DNA of 64,000 nucleotides, taken from contig CAWJYN010000007.1 of assembly GCA_963847145.1 (NCBI GenBank), forward strand, positions 62,001 through 126,000, given 5' to 3'. Both the position numbers and the translations under genes were made by a program. The notes under the pieces were generated by a model. The model made no database searches and was not told where the DNA came from. It saw only the letters and a list, made by a program, of their open reading frames with translations. Below are positions 37,723 to 46,530 of the stretch, one piece after another (the first letter of the stretch is position 1; each line of letters opens with the position of its first letter). The DNA is from JABFRJ01 sp963847145 (GTDB lineage: Bacteria > Pseudomonadota > Alphaproteobacteria > Rhizobiales > Hyphomicrobiaceae).

Positions 37723-38973
37723 CTATTCCCGCTGGCACGTTATCTGCCGCTGGGCGATCTCGCACTGGTGCCGTACTTTGCCATCGACGCCGTGGTTAGT
37801 GGCGCGCCAGCCGTCGCCATTGGGTTCCATGAGCACGTAGCCGAAGGTGCCAGGGTCGTGGAGGCCTGAGGTGACGGTGACGCCGTTGAGGGTCCAGCCC
37901 TTGGGATCGAAGGTGGTGCCGGAGTTGAGATAGTCGCCGCCGTGGCCGGAGACGATCTGTGGGGGCAAGCCGTCGGCGTAGTTGAGCACCTGGAAGATGT
38001 GGTGATGGCCCGAGAGCATGAGTGCGACGGTGGGTGGCAACGTGGTGCGCGCCGCGGCGGCGAGCGTTTTGTTGTCGCCAAAGGGGAAGCCGGCGACGGT
38101 GCCGCCAGCGCTCCAGATGGGGCGATGCTGCAAGAGCCAGATCGGATCGGGGCCGGCTTTGGCGAGGCCTGCATACTGGGCGCGGAATTCGTCGGCCAAG
38201 CGCGGGTCGAGTTTGTCTTCGGTGGCGAGGGCGGTGTCGGCGATGGCCAGCGTCAGGCGTGGGAGTTTGATGGTGTAGAGCGGGGTGGGGCCGTTGCAAC
38301 CTTTTTCAAGGTCGAACGGTGTGGGTTCGAGCGTGCGGCTCCAGCCCTTGCCGCCGCGTTTGCAGTCTTCGTGATTGCCGCGAACGGCGACCCAGGGCGC
38401 CACGTGCAGCAGCGCTGCAGCGGGCGTGAAGAAGTCGGCGCGCCAGACGTCCCAAGTGTCGCCGTGGGGGCTGCCGGCGCAGCCAGCAATGTTCAGCGGG
38501 CACGGGGACTCGCGGTAGTGATAGTCGCCGACGTGGATGATGAGATCGGGCTTGGCTAAGGCGACGCGGTCGGCGATCATTTCGAAGGGCCACTGGGCCG
38601 GATCGTTGCAGGCTTGGATGTAGGCGCCCTTCAGGCGGCAGCCGGTGTCACCGATAAGTGCGATGCGTTTGGGGCCGGTGGCAGTGGGCAGTGCGAGGGG
38701 CGTGCCAGCGATCGAGAGCGATGTGGCACCGGCGGGAATGGCGAGCGCACATGTTGTGATTGCGTAATCCGGACCTGGTGCCGCGCGCACAGTCATTGGC
38801 ACCGCCGCGCCATTGATCTTGGCGACCGGGCAGGTGGCTGCATCGGTCGCAGCCCGCGCCTCAAGGCCTAGATGGGTGTATTGCGTCCAGGTGAAGAGTT
38901 CGGCGCGGGCAGGGGTGGCGGCGGCGAGTGTGAGGACGAGCGCTGCCGCGAACCGAAAGTGTTTTATCTGCAT
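37723..38973 (-). CDS. Secreted calcineurin-like metallophosphoesterase (copy 2)
   Basis: A 416-residue protein with a signal peptide (FAAALVLTLAAATPARAE) and the same motif series as the gene at 35225: LIGDTGCR, IHVGDYHYRESPCP, VRGNHEDCKRGGKGWSR, LLQHRPIWS and LSGHHHIFQVLNYADG, then GHGGDYLNSG. Paralogue identity looks high along the full length. It differs mainly in the N-terminal 100 residues and in ADTALATEDKLD versus LDVVLASEEKLN. It converges on the ABC_sub_bind gene with a 19-bp gap. The pair presumably arose by local duplication, with the transporter-like gene inserted between or retained. Confidence 0.88.
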   Translation of the reverse strand: MQIKHFRFAAALVLTLAAATPARAELFTWTQYTHLGLEARAATDAATCPVAKINGAAVPMTVRAAPGPDYAITTCALAIPAGATSLSIAGTPLALPTATGPKRIALIGDTGCRLKGAYIQACNDPAQWPFEMIADRVALAKPDLIIHVGDYHYRESPCPLNIAGCAGSPHGDTWDVWRADFFTPAAALLHVAPWVAVRGNHEDCKRGGKGWSRTLEPTPFDLEKGCNGPTPLYTIKLPRLTLAIADTALATEDKLDPRLADEFRAQYAGLAKAGPDPIWLLQHRPIWSAGGTVAGFPFGDNKTLAAAARTTLPPTVALMLSGHHHIFQVLNYADGLPPQIVSGHGGDYLNSGTTFDPKGWTLNGVTVTSGLHDPGTFGYVLMEPNGDGWRATNHGVDGKVRHQCEIAQRQITCQRE

Positions 38974-39140
38974 AAAAGTCTCGCGTGTTCGAACGTGTCG
39001 TAGGCCGGGTAGAAGCGCGCCTGATAGATGGTTCCATTTGGCGGTAACGTTGATGCGCGCAAGACCCGACGCGAGTTGGCGTGGCTGCCGGGTCTCGCTG
39101 AAACGCTCTACCCGACCTTCGCGATCTGCAGGGTTTCACG

Positions 39141-40193
39141 CTACGTTGTGACAGCCTTGCGCAACGCGGCGCCGGCCGCTGCGATGCCGGCGGCGGTGAC
39201 GTCGAGGTGGGTGACGGCGCGCATGAGGGTGGGGCCCATAGCGCCGATGCGGACACCGTGGCTGAGAACGGCATCTGAGATGGCGGTGGCGGTTTTGCCA
39301 GTGGCGGAGACGTCGAGGAACACGAGATTGCTCTCGGTCTTGGGGTAGACGAGCTTGATGCCTTTGATTTCGGCGGCGAGGCTGGCGAAGGTGCGCGCGT
39401 TGGCGTGGTCTTCAGCGAGGCGGTGCCAGTTGTGATCAAGCGCATAGAGGCCAGCGGCCGCGAGAATGCCGGACTGGCGCAGCGCGCCGCCGAGGCGGTG
39501 CTTCCAGCGCCAGGCTTCGGCGATGAAATCCTTGGAGCCGGCGAGCACGCCGCCGATAGGGCAGCCGAGACCTTTGGATAGATCGATCCAGGTTGTGTCG
39601 CACGGCGCACACATGGCCTTCGGGCTGACGCCGGAAGCAATGGCGGCGTTGGGCAGGCGCGCGCCATCCATGTGCAGGATGAGGCTGTGGGCCTTGGCGG
39701 CCATGGCTATGTCGTCGATCTGGGCCATGGACCAGACCGCGCCGCCGCCGAGGTTCATGGTCTGCTCGATGGCGACGAGGCGGGATTTCGGTGAGTGCCG
39801 GGTTGGCGGGCGGATCGCCGCGCTGACAGCCGCGCCTGTGAAGATGCCGTTGTGGTGGGGAATGGTGCGGTTATGGGCGCCCGCGATGGCAGCCCCGCCG
39901 CCGGCTTCAAACGTGAAGATGTGCGCGTTGTCCGGCCCGATGATCTCATCTCCCGAACGGCAGTGCACGGCGAGGGCGATCTGATTGCACATGGTGCCGG
40001 AGGGCAGGAACACGGCGGCCTCTTTGCCGAGCAGTTCGGCGACACGGTCTTCAAGGGCGCGGGTGGTGGGGTCTTCGCCTTTCTGTTCGTCGCCGACTTC
40101 GGCTTCGGCCATGGCTTTGCGCATGCCGGCGGAAGGCCGTGTCATCGTGTCGGAGAACAAATCAACGAGATTGCGGGGTAGCGAAGCAACCAT
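39141..40193 (-). CDS. ltaE: Low-specificity L-threonine aldolase
   Basis: A 350-residue PLP enzyme. It starts with VDLFSDTMTRPSAGMRKAMAEAEVGDEQKGEDPTTRALE, the recognisable threonine-aldolase opening, and has FLPSGTMCNQIAL, LHMDGARLPNAA (PLP-binding Asp) and TTWIDLSKGLGCPIGGVLAG with the Schiff-base Lys after DLS. It cleaves threonine or allo-threonine to glycine and acetaldehyde. Length is normal and the start at 40193 fits the family. It is a single gene, divergent from the SDR at 40329. Confidence 0.9.
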   Translation of the reverse strand: MVASLPRNLVDLFSDTMTRPSAGMRKAMAEAEVGDEQKGEDPTTRALEDRVAELLGKEAAVFLPSGTMCNQIALAVHCRSGDEIIGPDNAHIFTFEAGGGAAIAGAHNRTIPHHNGIFTGAAVSAAIRPPTRHSPKSRLVAIEQTMNLGGGAVWSMAQIDDIAMAAKAHSLILHMDGARLPNAAIASGVSPKAMCAPCDTTWIDLSKGLGCPIGGVLAGSKDFIAEAWRWKHRLGGALRQSGILAAAGLYALDHNWHRLAEDHANARTFASLAAEIKGIKLVYPKTESNLVFLDVSATGKTATAISDAVLSHGVRIGAMGPTLMRAVTHLDVTAAGIAAAGAALRKAVTT

Positions 40194-40328
40194 GGCGTGC
40201 GGCTCTCAGTATTGGATTGCGCCCTGCAGGCGATAGACGAGGGTTGCGGCATCCGAGCATGATAAGGCCGTCGGCGCAACGCGACAGGCCGCGCGCAGCA
40301 TCAACACAGCGACCTCTGGAGCACGCGC

Positions 40329-41114
40329 ATGCAACTCGGGAAAGACATTACGGCCATCGTTTCGGGTGGCGCGTCGGGGCTCGGTGGGGCAACGTCAGAA
40401 GCGCTGGCGGCGCGCGGTTGCAAGGTGGCGATCTTCGATCTCAACGAGACGCTGGGTGCCGCGCACGCTGCGAAGATCGGCGGCAAGTTTTACAAGTGCG
40501 ATGTGAGCAACGAAGCCAGCGTCGAGGCAGCGTTTGCCGCCGCCCGCAAAGACCTCGGCATCGAGCGGGTCACCATCAACTGCGCTGGCATCGGCATCGC
40601 CAAGCGGATCACGCGTAAAGATAAGGAAACCGGCAAGATCGAACCGCATGATCTGGCGAGCTTTGCCAAAGTGATCCAGGTCAATTTGATCGGCACGTTC
40701 CTGATGATCGCCAAGTCAGCCGCCGGCATGCAGTCGCTGGCACCGGTGACGGCCGATGGCGAGCGTGGCGTAATCATCAACACAGCGTCGGTGGCAGCGA
40801 CCGACGGCCAGATCGGGCAGGTCGCCTATTCAGCATCCAAGGGCGGCGTGCTGGGGATGACCTTGCCGATCGCCCGTGATCTGGCGCAATCAGGCATCCG
40901 GATGTGTACCATCATGCCAGGGTTGTTCCAGACGCCGATGATGGTCGGCCTGTCGGAAGAGGCGCGCAAGTCGCTCGAGGCGTCGGTACCATTCCCGGCG
41001 CGGCTCGGTCAGCCGGCGGAGTATGCAAGCCTCGCATGCCATATTTGCGAAAACAGCATGCTGAACGGTGAAGCGATCCGCCTCGACGGCGCGATCCGCA
41101 TGACGCCCCGGTAA
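40329..41114 (+). CDS. SDR family 3-hydroxyacyl-CoA dehydrogenase (HSD17B10-like)
   Basis: A 261-residue short-chain dehydrogenase with VSGGASGLGGATSEAL (cofactor loop), CDVSNE, NCAGIGIAKRI, a Ser in NTASVAATDGQIGQVAYSASKGG and YSASK (catalytic Tyr and Lys). The long insertion between the cofactor half and the active site (RKDKETGKIEPHDLASFAKV) is characteristic of type-10 17beta-hydroxysteroid dehydrogenase / 2-methyl-3-hydroxybutyryl-CoA dehydrogenase. It would act in branched-chain acyl-CoA degradation. It stands alone and is followed by about 230 bp without a gene. Confidence 0.87.
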   Translation: MQLGKDITAIVSGGASGLGGATSEALAARGCKVAIFDLNETLGAAHAAKIGGKFYKCDVSNEASVEAAFAAARKDLGIERVTINCAGIGIAKRITRKDKETGKIEPHDLASFAKVIQVNLIGTFLMIAKSAAGMQSLAPVTADGERGVIINTASVAATDGQIGQVAYSASKGGVLGMTLPIARDLAQSGIRMCTIMPGLFQTPMMVGLSEEARKSLEASVPFPARLGQPAEYASLACHICENSMLNGEAIRLDGAIRMTPR

Positions 41115-41347
41115 ATGCCGAAAATCATGAGTTTGGATCAGAAAATCTCCTTGAACTTTGGCCGATAAGATTGGCAAATTGCGGTGTTCACCTCCTTTGC
41201 GATACCACATTGGCAGGGGGACGAGCCTCGGCTATGGGTGGGGTCCCCGCTCTGGTTGCAGGGTCAAGCTGGTGCGATGGGAGTAATCCTTGAAGCCCGG
41301 CCTTTCGGCTTATCCAGATAGTGTTGGGCGCGTCTGTGGATCCCCCA

Positions 41348-42559
41348 ATGTTCGTTGCGTTGAAAAATCTCATTGGCCGCAAGGCGCCGCTCGATTGGGC
41401 CGGCGTGTGGTTCGGGCTGGTCGCCGTCATGGTGGTGATGGCACCGGCCGGCGGAACGAAGGGTGAGTTGCCCACTGTGACACTGAGCAGCCCAAACGCC
41501 CCCGCCTCGGTTGTTGTTGGGCAGGCGCCGACGGGTACTTGGGTGCCGACCCAGGACAGCTGGAACGAGCAGCTCAGCAAGCCGTCGTTCTGGGCCTCGC
41601 GCAAAGCGGGTGGTTCATCCGGCGGGTGGTCGGGAGCGAGCGGGTTGACCAAAAACCAGCCCGGCTTTCTGCCGCCGTTCCCGTCGACGTCGTTGTTTCC
41701 TCTGCAAAAGCGGGGCGGCAAGCCGTTCGACGAAGACGACAAATGGTCGGGCGGAGGCAAGACGTTCCGGACGATGTGCGTGCGGCTGTGCGACGGGTCG
41801 TATTTCCCAGTCAGTTTCGCGACGACAAACGACAATTTTGAGCGCGATGCGGCGTCGTGTGAGCGCAGTTGCGGTGGGGCGACAGACGCGCGGTTGTTCG
41901 TCTATCGCAATCCTGGGAGTGAGATCGAGGATATGGAAGACCTCGAAGGCAAACCCTACAAAAAGCTGCAAACGGCGTTCCTGTTCCGCACCAAGTATGA
42001 CGCACAATGCAAGTGCAAGGCGCACCCGTGGGAAGAGGCGTCGCTGAACCGGCACAAGACGTATGCGTTGGTTTCGGCGGCCCAGAGCGGCGACCCGGTG
42101 GCGGCTCGGGACCTGACGACGCTGAAGGCCAAGATGCAGGACGCGGCGCGGGCTGCGCTGCAAGGCAAGCAGGTGGAGGCTAAAGCTAAGCGCGAGGCGG
42201 CATTGCAGGAGAAAGCGGCAGCAGATGCAGCACTGGCGGCGGCCAAGGCTGGCAAGCGTGCCGGTAAAGTTGAAGGACGGACGGCGGCTCTCAGTACGGG
42301 GTCATCGCAGGCGGCTTCGGGCCTGTATGCGGTGCCGCAGGCACCACGGCGCGACGGGACAGAGCCGTTGAACCGGCCGCCGGCTCAGGTGCGCGTTGGT
42401 GAAGTCGCAGGCCCCGTCGCTGGGCAAGTTGCGGAGCCGGCACCGGTGCCGGGTGGTGCGCGGACCGGGGTGGTTATTCTGCGGTATGGCAGCCGGCCGC
42501 CGATCGAGGTGACGGTGCCACTTTCGCGACCGTTGACGCCGGTGCTGCCGCTCCGTTAG
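41348..42559 (+). CDS. DUF2865 domain protein (copy 1)
   Basis: A 403-residue exported or membrane-anchored protein of unknown function. A hydrophobic segment at about residues 14-34 is followed by a low-complexity linker. The DUF2865 core is at about 141-240: TMCVRLCDGSYFPVSFATT, CERSCGG..ARLFVYRNPGSEIEDM, and CKCKAHPW. Conserved cysteines suggest disulfides in the periplasm. An Ala/Lys-rich helical stretch and a Pro-rich tail follow. The ATG at 41348 is used; a GTG at 41321 is possible. It precedes a second DUF2865 gene on the same strand. Confidence 0.83.
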   Translation: MFVALKNLIGRKAPLDWAGVWFGLVAVMVVMAPAGGTKGELPTVTLSSPNAPASVVVGQAPTGTWVPTQDSWNEQLSKPSFWASRKAGGSSGGWSGASGLTKNQPGFLPPFPSTSLFPLQKRGGKPFDEDDKWSGGGKTFRTMCVRLCDGSYFPVSFATTNDNFERDAASCERSCGGATDARLFVYRNPGSEIEDMEDLEGKPYKKLQTAFLFRTKYDAQCKCKAHPWEEASLNRHKTYALVSAAQSGDPVAARDLTTLKAKMQDAARAALQGKQVEAKAKREAALQEKAAADAALAAAKAGKRAGKVEGRTAALSTGSSQAASGLYAVPQAPRRDGTEPLNRPPAQVRVGEVAGPVAGQVAEPAPVPGGARTGVVILRYGSRPPIEVTVPLSRPLTPVLPLR

Positions 42560-42696
42560 CGTTTATAAACCATTGCAAAAACGGCTCAATTTGGCTCCGG
42601 CGTTCAGAGAAACTTTGCCTTTCTGAGGGATAACAGGGTCGCGCGCAGATTGGCTGTGACGCGGTGTTCTCTGTTGTTTCTGGTCGGCCGGGCTGC

Positions 42697-43581
42697 ATGC
42701 CATTCTTCATCATATGGGCCGCCTCGGGCGGACGCGCGCTTAGGGCGGTGGCCTTGGCGGGTGTCGTGACAGGGCTTGTGCCGTTACAATCCGCCGAGGC
42801 GCAGGGGCTGCTGGATCTGTTGTTTGGCGGTCCGAAGCCGGCGCCGGTCGCTGTGCCGTTGCCGCGGGGGCCGCAGGGGACGTCTGGCGCTAACGGGGGT
42901 GTGTTTCACGCGGAGCCGAAGCGGGCCCTTTCCGAGGGCGATGGCGAGCGATCCGGCGGCACGTTCCGCACCGTCTGTGTGCGTATGTGCGACGGCTTCT
43001 ATGTGCCCATGAGCTTCGCGACGACGCGGGCGAATTTCCAGCAAGATCAGAACAAATGCCAAGCCACATGCGGCGCCGATGCGCGCTTGTTTTTTCATCG
43101 TAACCCGGGTGGGGCGATGGAGGAGGCCGTGGATCTGAGTGGCCGGACATATGGCCGCCTTCCAAATGCGTTCCGGTTCCGCAAGACGCTGGTCGAGGGC
43201 TGTGCCTGCCGGCCGCCACCGTGGTCGGAGGCGGAGCTGGCGCGGCATCGGGCTTATGCCCAGGGGCCGCAGTCGCCGGTCGCCGGACAATTGTTGAAGC
43301 CACAGACCAAGGTGGCGGCTGCGGGAATCGTTGCAGATGTACCGCCTGCGCCGGGTGCGACCGATGGGTCTGCGCAGGCGCCGCTGGTTCTGAAGCCGGC
43401 GAAGGCGCGGACGGCGAGCCGTGCTGCAGTGGACATGCCGCGCGCGGTGCGGGCTGTTGCGGCGGCGCCGGCGGTTATTAAGCCATCGCAACCGGCATCG
43501 GGTGGCGGGCTGTTTGTCTACGGTGGTTCGCCTAGCATGGGGCTGACCGGCAAGTCGAAGTACGTCTGGCCGGGCGACTGA
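42697..43581 (+). CDS. DUF2865 domain protein (copy 2)
   Basis: A 294-residue protein starting at an ATG at 42697 with a signal peptide (ALRAVALAGVVTGLVPLQSAEA). The DUF2865 core lies at about 91-190: TVCVRMCDGFYVPMSFATT, CQATCGADARLFFHRNPGGAMEEAV, CACRPPPW. It parallels the gene at 41348 in order and cysteines but has shorter flanks. The tail is Ala/Pro/Lys-rich. Function unknown; the family is common in Hyphomicrobiales, and an envelope role is plausible from the export signals. The 140-bp gap to copy 1 and common strand suggest tandem duplication. Confidence 0.85.
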   Translation: MPFFIIWAASGGRALRAVALAGVVTGLVPLQSAEAQGLLDLLFGGPKPAPVAVPLPRGPQGTSGANGGVFHAEPKRALSEGDGERSGGTFRTVCVRMCDGFYVPMSFATTRANFQQDQNKCQATCGADARLFFHRNPGGAMEEAVDLSGRTYGRLPNAFRFRKTLVEGCACRPPPWSEAELARHRAYAQGPQSPVAGQLLKPQTKVAAAGIVADVPPAPGATDGSAQAPLVLKPAKARTASRAAVDMPRAVRAVAAAPAVIKPSQPASGGGLFVYGGSPSMGLTGKSKYVWPGD

Positions 43582-43708
43582 TGTTGCCACATGCGCGCAT
43601 GGCTCGGCCGTGCGTGTTGCATGCATTCGTTCTGGCCTAGGCTCTGGCCGTTACATGGGAGCATGCTACGCTTGCGGCTCACGGTCCACGGTGAGCGGAG
43701 GCGAAGCG

Positions 43709-44515
43709 ATGCGGTTCGACGGTCAAGTTGCGCTGATTACCGGCGCTGCCAACGGTATCGGCCGGGCGGCGGCGCTGTCGTTCGCGCAGGGGGGCGCCAA
43801 GATTGTTGCCGTCGACAAGGACGGCGCTGGTGTTGAAAAAGTTGTTTCAGAAATCAAGGCTGCGGGCGGCGCGGCGATTGCCAAAGCGGCGGATGTGAGC
43901 AAGGCCGCTGATGTGGTGGCTTATGTGAAAGCCGCGACGGACGCCTATGGGCGCATCGACATCTTCTTTAACAACGCTGGCATCGAGGGCCGGGTGATGC
44001 CGATTGTCGATTACGACGAGGCGGTGTTCGACGACGTGCTGGCGATCAATGTCCGAGGCGTGTTTCTCGGGCTCAAATATGTGCTGCCGGTGATGCTGCG
44101 GCAGAAGACAGGCGCGGTGGTCAACACGTCGTCGGTGGCGGGATTGGTGGGGACGCCGCAGCTGTCCGCCTATGTCGCGTCGAAGCACGCGGTGCTGGGG
44201 CTGACAAAGTCGTCGGCGGGCGAGACGGCGCGCGATGGCGTGCGGATCAATGCGGTGTGTCCCGGGCCCATTGATACGCGCATGATCCATTCGCTGGAGG
44301 CGCAGATCAACCCGGCCGATCCAGCGGTTGTCGAGCAGCGCTACCAAGCATCGATCCCGCTCGGCCGCTATGGCACGGCGCAGGAGGTGGCCGATATGGT
44401 GCTGTTTCTCTGTTCGAGCCACGCCGGCAACATCACGGGCGCGCACTTCGTGGTGGATGGCGGGCGGACGGCGACGGGCGGAGCGGTCACGACGGTTGGT
44501 GCGGCCGCGCGATAA
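43709..44515 (+). CDS. SDR family oxidoreductase (classical, glucose-1-dehydrogenase-like)
   Basis: A 268-residue classical SDR: LITGAANGIGRAAALSFA (cofactor loop), NNAGIEGRVMP, NTSSVAGLVGTPQLSAYVASKHAV (catalytic Ser, Tyr, Lys), NAVCPGPIDTRM, and a typical end ITGAHFVVDGG. NAD(P) specificity looks NAD-like (VAVDKD, acidic after the second strand). Start ATG at 43709 has GGAGGCGAAGCG just upstream. It is 11 bp before the Baeyer-Villiger monooxygenase gene and probably in an operon with it. The pair could oxidise an alcohol to a ketone, then the ketone to an ester or lactone. Confidence 0.88.
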   Translation: MRFDGQVALITGAANGIGRAAALSFAQGGAKIVAVDKDGAGVEKVVSEIKAAGGAAIAKAADVSKAADVVAYVKAATDAYGRIDIFFNNAGIEGRVMPIVDYDEAVFDDVLAINVRGVFLGLKYVLPVMLRQKTGAVVNTSSVAGLVGTPQLSAYVASKHAVLGLTKSSAGETARDGVRINAVCPGPIDTRMIHSLEAQINPADPAVVEQRYQASIPLGRYGTAQEVADMVLFLCSSHAGNITGAHFVVDGGRTATGGAVTTVGAAAR

Positions 44516-44526
44516 GGGAGATCAGG

Positions 44527-46194
44527 ATGCCGGGAAAGAAGGCTGGGACGAATAAGGCTGGGGTGAATAAAACTGGGGCGAAGCCTGTGCGTGGACGCGC
44601 GAACCCGTTGGACGCGCTGGTGATCGGCGCGGGTTTTGCGGGACTCTATCAGCTGCATTGCTTGCGTGACCGGCTGGGACTTTCGGTGAAAGTACTCGAA
44701 GCTGGCGCCGGTATCGGTGGTACCTGGTATTGGAACCGCTATCCGGGCGCACGTTGCGATAGCGAGAGCCACGGCTACTGCTACACGTTCTCGAAGGAGC
44801 TGTACGAGGCGTGGGAGTGGTCCGAGCGCTATCCGGGGCATGCGGAGATCCGGCGCTATCTGAGCTTTGTGGCCGATCGGCTCGATCTGATGCGCGACAT
44901 CCAGCTCGAGACGCGGGTGACGGCGGCGGCGTTCGATGCGGCGTCCAACCATTGGACGGTGACGACGGCGCGGGGTGAAACGTTCCGCGCGCGGTATCTG
45001 ATTACGGCAGTGGGCTGTCTTTCGACGGCGAACCTGCCGGACATTCCCGGACGGGACCGTTTTGCGGGCCGGGCGCTGCACACGGGGCAGTGGCCGCACG
45101 AGGGTGTCGATTTCTCCGGCAAACGCGTTGGCATGATCGGGACGGGTTCGACAGGCATTCAGGCGGCGCCGGTGATTGCCGAGGCGGCGAAGCATCTGAC
45201 TGTATTTCAGCGCACGGCCAATTACAGCGTGCCGGCGCGCAATGGCCCGCTGGCGGCGGATTTTATGCGCCATGTCAAAACGCATCACGCCGATATCCGC
45301 GCGCTGACGCAGGAGACGCCCAACGGGCATCCATTCCGTATCGAGAACCGATCGGTGTTCGATGTGACTGATGAGGAGCGAACGCAAATTTACGAGGCGG
45401 CTTGGGAGACAGGCGGCCTGCAGTTCCGCGCTGGTTTCAGCGATCTGCTGGTCGACAAGGCGGCGAACGACACCGCAGCGGCATTCTTGAAAGACAAGAT
45501 CCGGCAAATCGTCAAAGAGCCAGCGACAGCTAACATGCTTGCCGATATCGATCATCCTTATGGCGCCAAGCGGCCGCCGATCGACACGGGGTATTTCGAG
45601 ACATTCAACCAGCCGAACGTGACCTTGGTCGATGTGCGTGCCGATCCGATCGAGGAGATCACGCAGACGGGTGTGAGGACCCGGTCGCGGGCGTTTGATC
45701 TCGACGTTCTCGTCTATGCGACGGGCTTTGACGCGATGACGGGGCCGCTGCTGGGCATGGATATCCGCGGGCGTGATAGCGTGCCGCTCGGCAAGACGTG
45801 GGCTGCGGGACCGGAGACCTATCTCGGGCTGCAAGTGGCGGGGTTTCCGAACCTGTTCATCATCACGGGGCCGGGCAGTCCGTCAGTGCTGGTGAACATG
45901 CCAGTGGCGATTGAGCAGCACGTGGAGTGGATCACGGATTGCATCGCGCAGCTGCGTGCCGAGGGATTGTCACGGATCGAACCGAGGCCAGATGCGGTTG
46001 CAGGCTGGGGCGCGGATGTGCAGGCAGCGGCGCATGCGACGTTGCTGCCGACGGTCAAGCACTCCTGGTATCTCGGTGCCAATGTGCCGGGCAAGCCACA
46101 GGTGTTCATGCCCTATGTCGGTGGTATGGCACGCTACCGCAAAATTTGCGCGGACGTCGCGGCGAATGGTTACGCAGGGTTTGTGCGCGCGTAA
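44527..46194 (+). CDS. Baeyer-Villiger flavin monooxygenase (cyclohexanone monooxygenase-like)
   Basis: A 555-residue two-dinucleotide-fold flavoprotein. The FAD motif DALVIGAGFAGLYQLHCLRD is followed by the BVMO features GGTWYWNRYPGARCDSES. The diagnostic fingerprint FxGxxxHxxxWP occurs as FAGRALHTGQWP (about residues 178-189), and the NADPH fold as GMIGTGSTGIQ. These enzymes insert oxygen next to a carbonyl using O2 and NADPH. The short Lys/Gly-rich N-terminal tail before DALVIG is unremarkable. RBS AAGGGAGAT precedes the ATG. It forms a likely unit with the SDR at 43709. Confidence 0.93.
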   Translation: MPGKKAGTNKAGVNKTGAKPVRGRANPLDALVIGAGFAGLYQLHCLRDRLGLSVKVLEAGAGIGGTWYWNRYPGARCDSESHGYCYTFSKELYEAWEWSERYPGHAEIRRYLSFVADRLDLMRDIQLETRVTAAAFDAASNHWTVTTARGETFRARYLITAVGCLSTANLPDIPGRDRFAGRALHTGQWPHEGVDFSGKRVGMIGTGSTGIQAAPVIAEAAKHLTVFQRTANYSVPARNGPLAADFMRHVKTHHADIRALTQETPNGHPFRIENRSVFDVTDEERTQIYEAAWETGGLQFRAGFSDLLVDKAANDTAAAFLKDKIRQIVKEPATANMLADIDHPYGAKRPPIDTGYFETFNQPNVTLVDVRADPIEEITQTGVRTRSRAFDLDVLVYATGFDAMTGPLLGMDIRGRDSVPLGKTWAAGPETYLGLQVAGFPNLFIITGPGSPSVLVNMPVAIEQHVEWITDCIAQLRAEGLSRIEPRPDAVAGWGADVQAAAHATLLPTVKHSWYLGANVPGKPQVFMPYVGGMARYRKICADVAANGYAGFVRA

Positions 46195-46280
46195 TAGCGC
46201 TTGCGCACATTGATTGGTCTTTTGCGCGAATGATGATCCGTTAGTTCGACGTGAAGCGCCGTTCCCGTGCCATCCTTTTT

Positions 46281-46530
46281 CCTCCCCCTCAAGGGGGGAG
46301 GTCGGCGTCGGCACGATTTTTCGCCTTCCGAAAAATCGTCTGCCGCGCCGGGTGGGGGTGATTTCTGGCTCCGCGCTTGAAGTTCATCACCCCCACCCCA
46401 AACGTCAGCGACTTAGACCTGCTTGTAAGCTGGTCGCTTCCGAACTCCCGTACCCGGGAGCCGGCCGGAAGCGACGGAGCAGGGCAGGCCTAAGCCGGTG
46501 ACGTTTGGCCCTCCCCCCTCGAGGGGGAGG
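46281..46530. repeat. Nested palindromic intergenic element
   Basis: About 250 bp is built from inverted repeats. The outer ends are palindromes CCTCCCCCTC..GGGGGGAGG (46281-46301) and CCTCCCCCCTCGAGGGGGAGG (46510-46530). Inside are a hairpin with arms CGATTTTT/AAAAATCG (46314-46338), GGGTGGGGGTGAT (46350-46362) paired with its complement at 46386-46398, and 22-bp imperfect arms at 46401-46422 and 46485-46506 containing AACGTCA. It could fold as a long RNA structure downstream of the monooxygenase gene, or be a dispersed repeat family. Confidence 0.75.
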
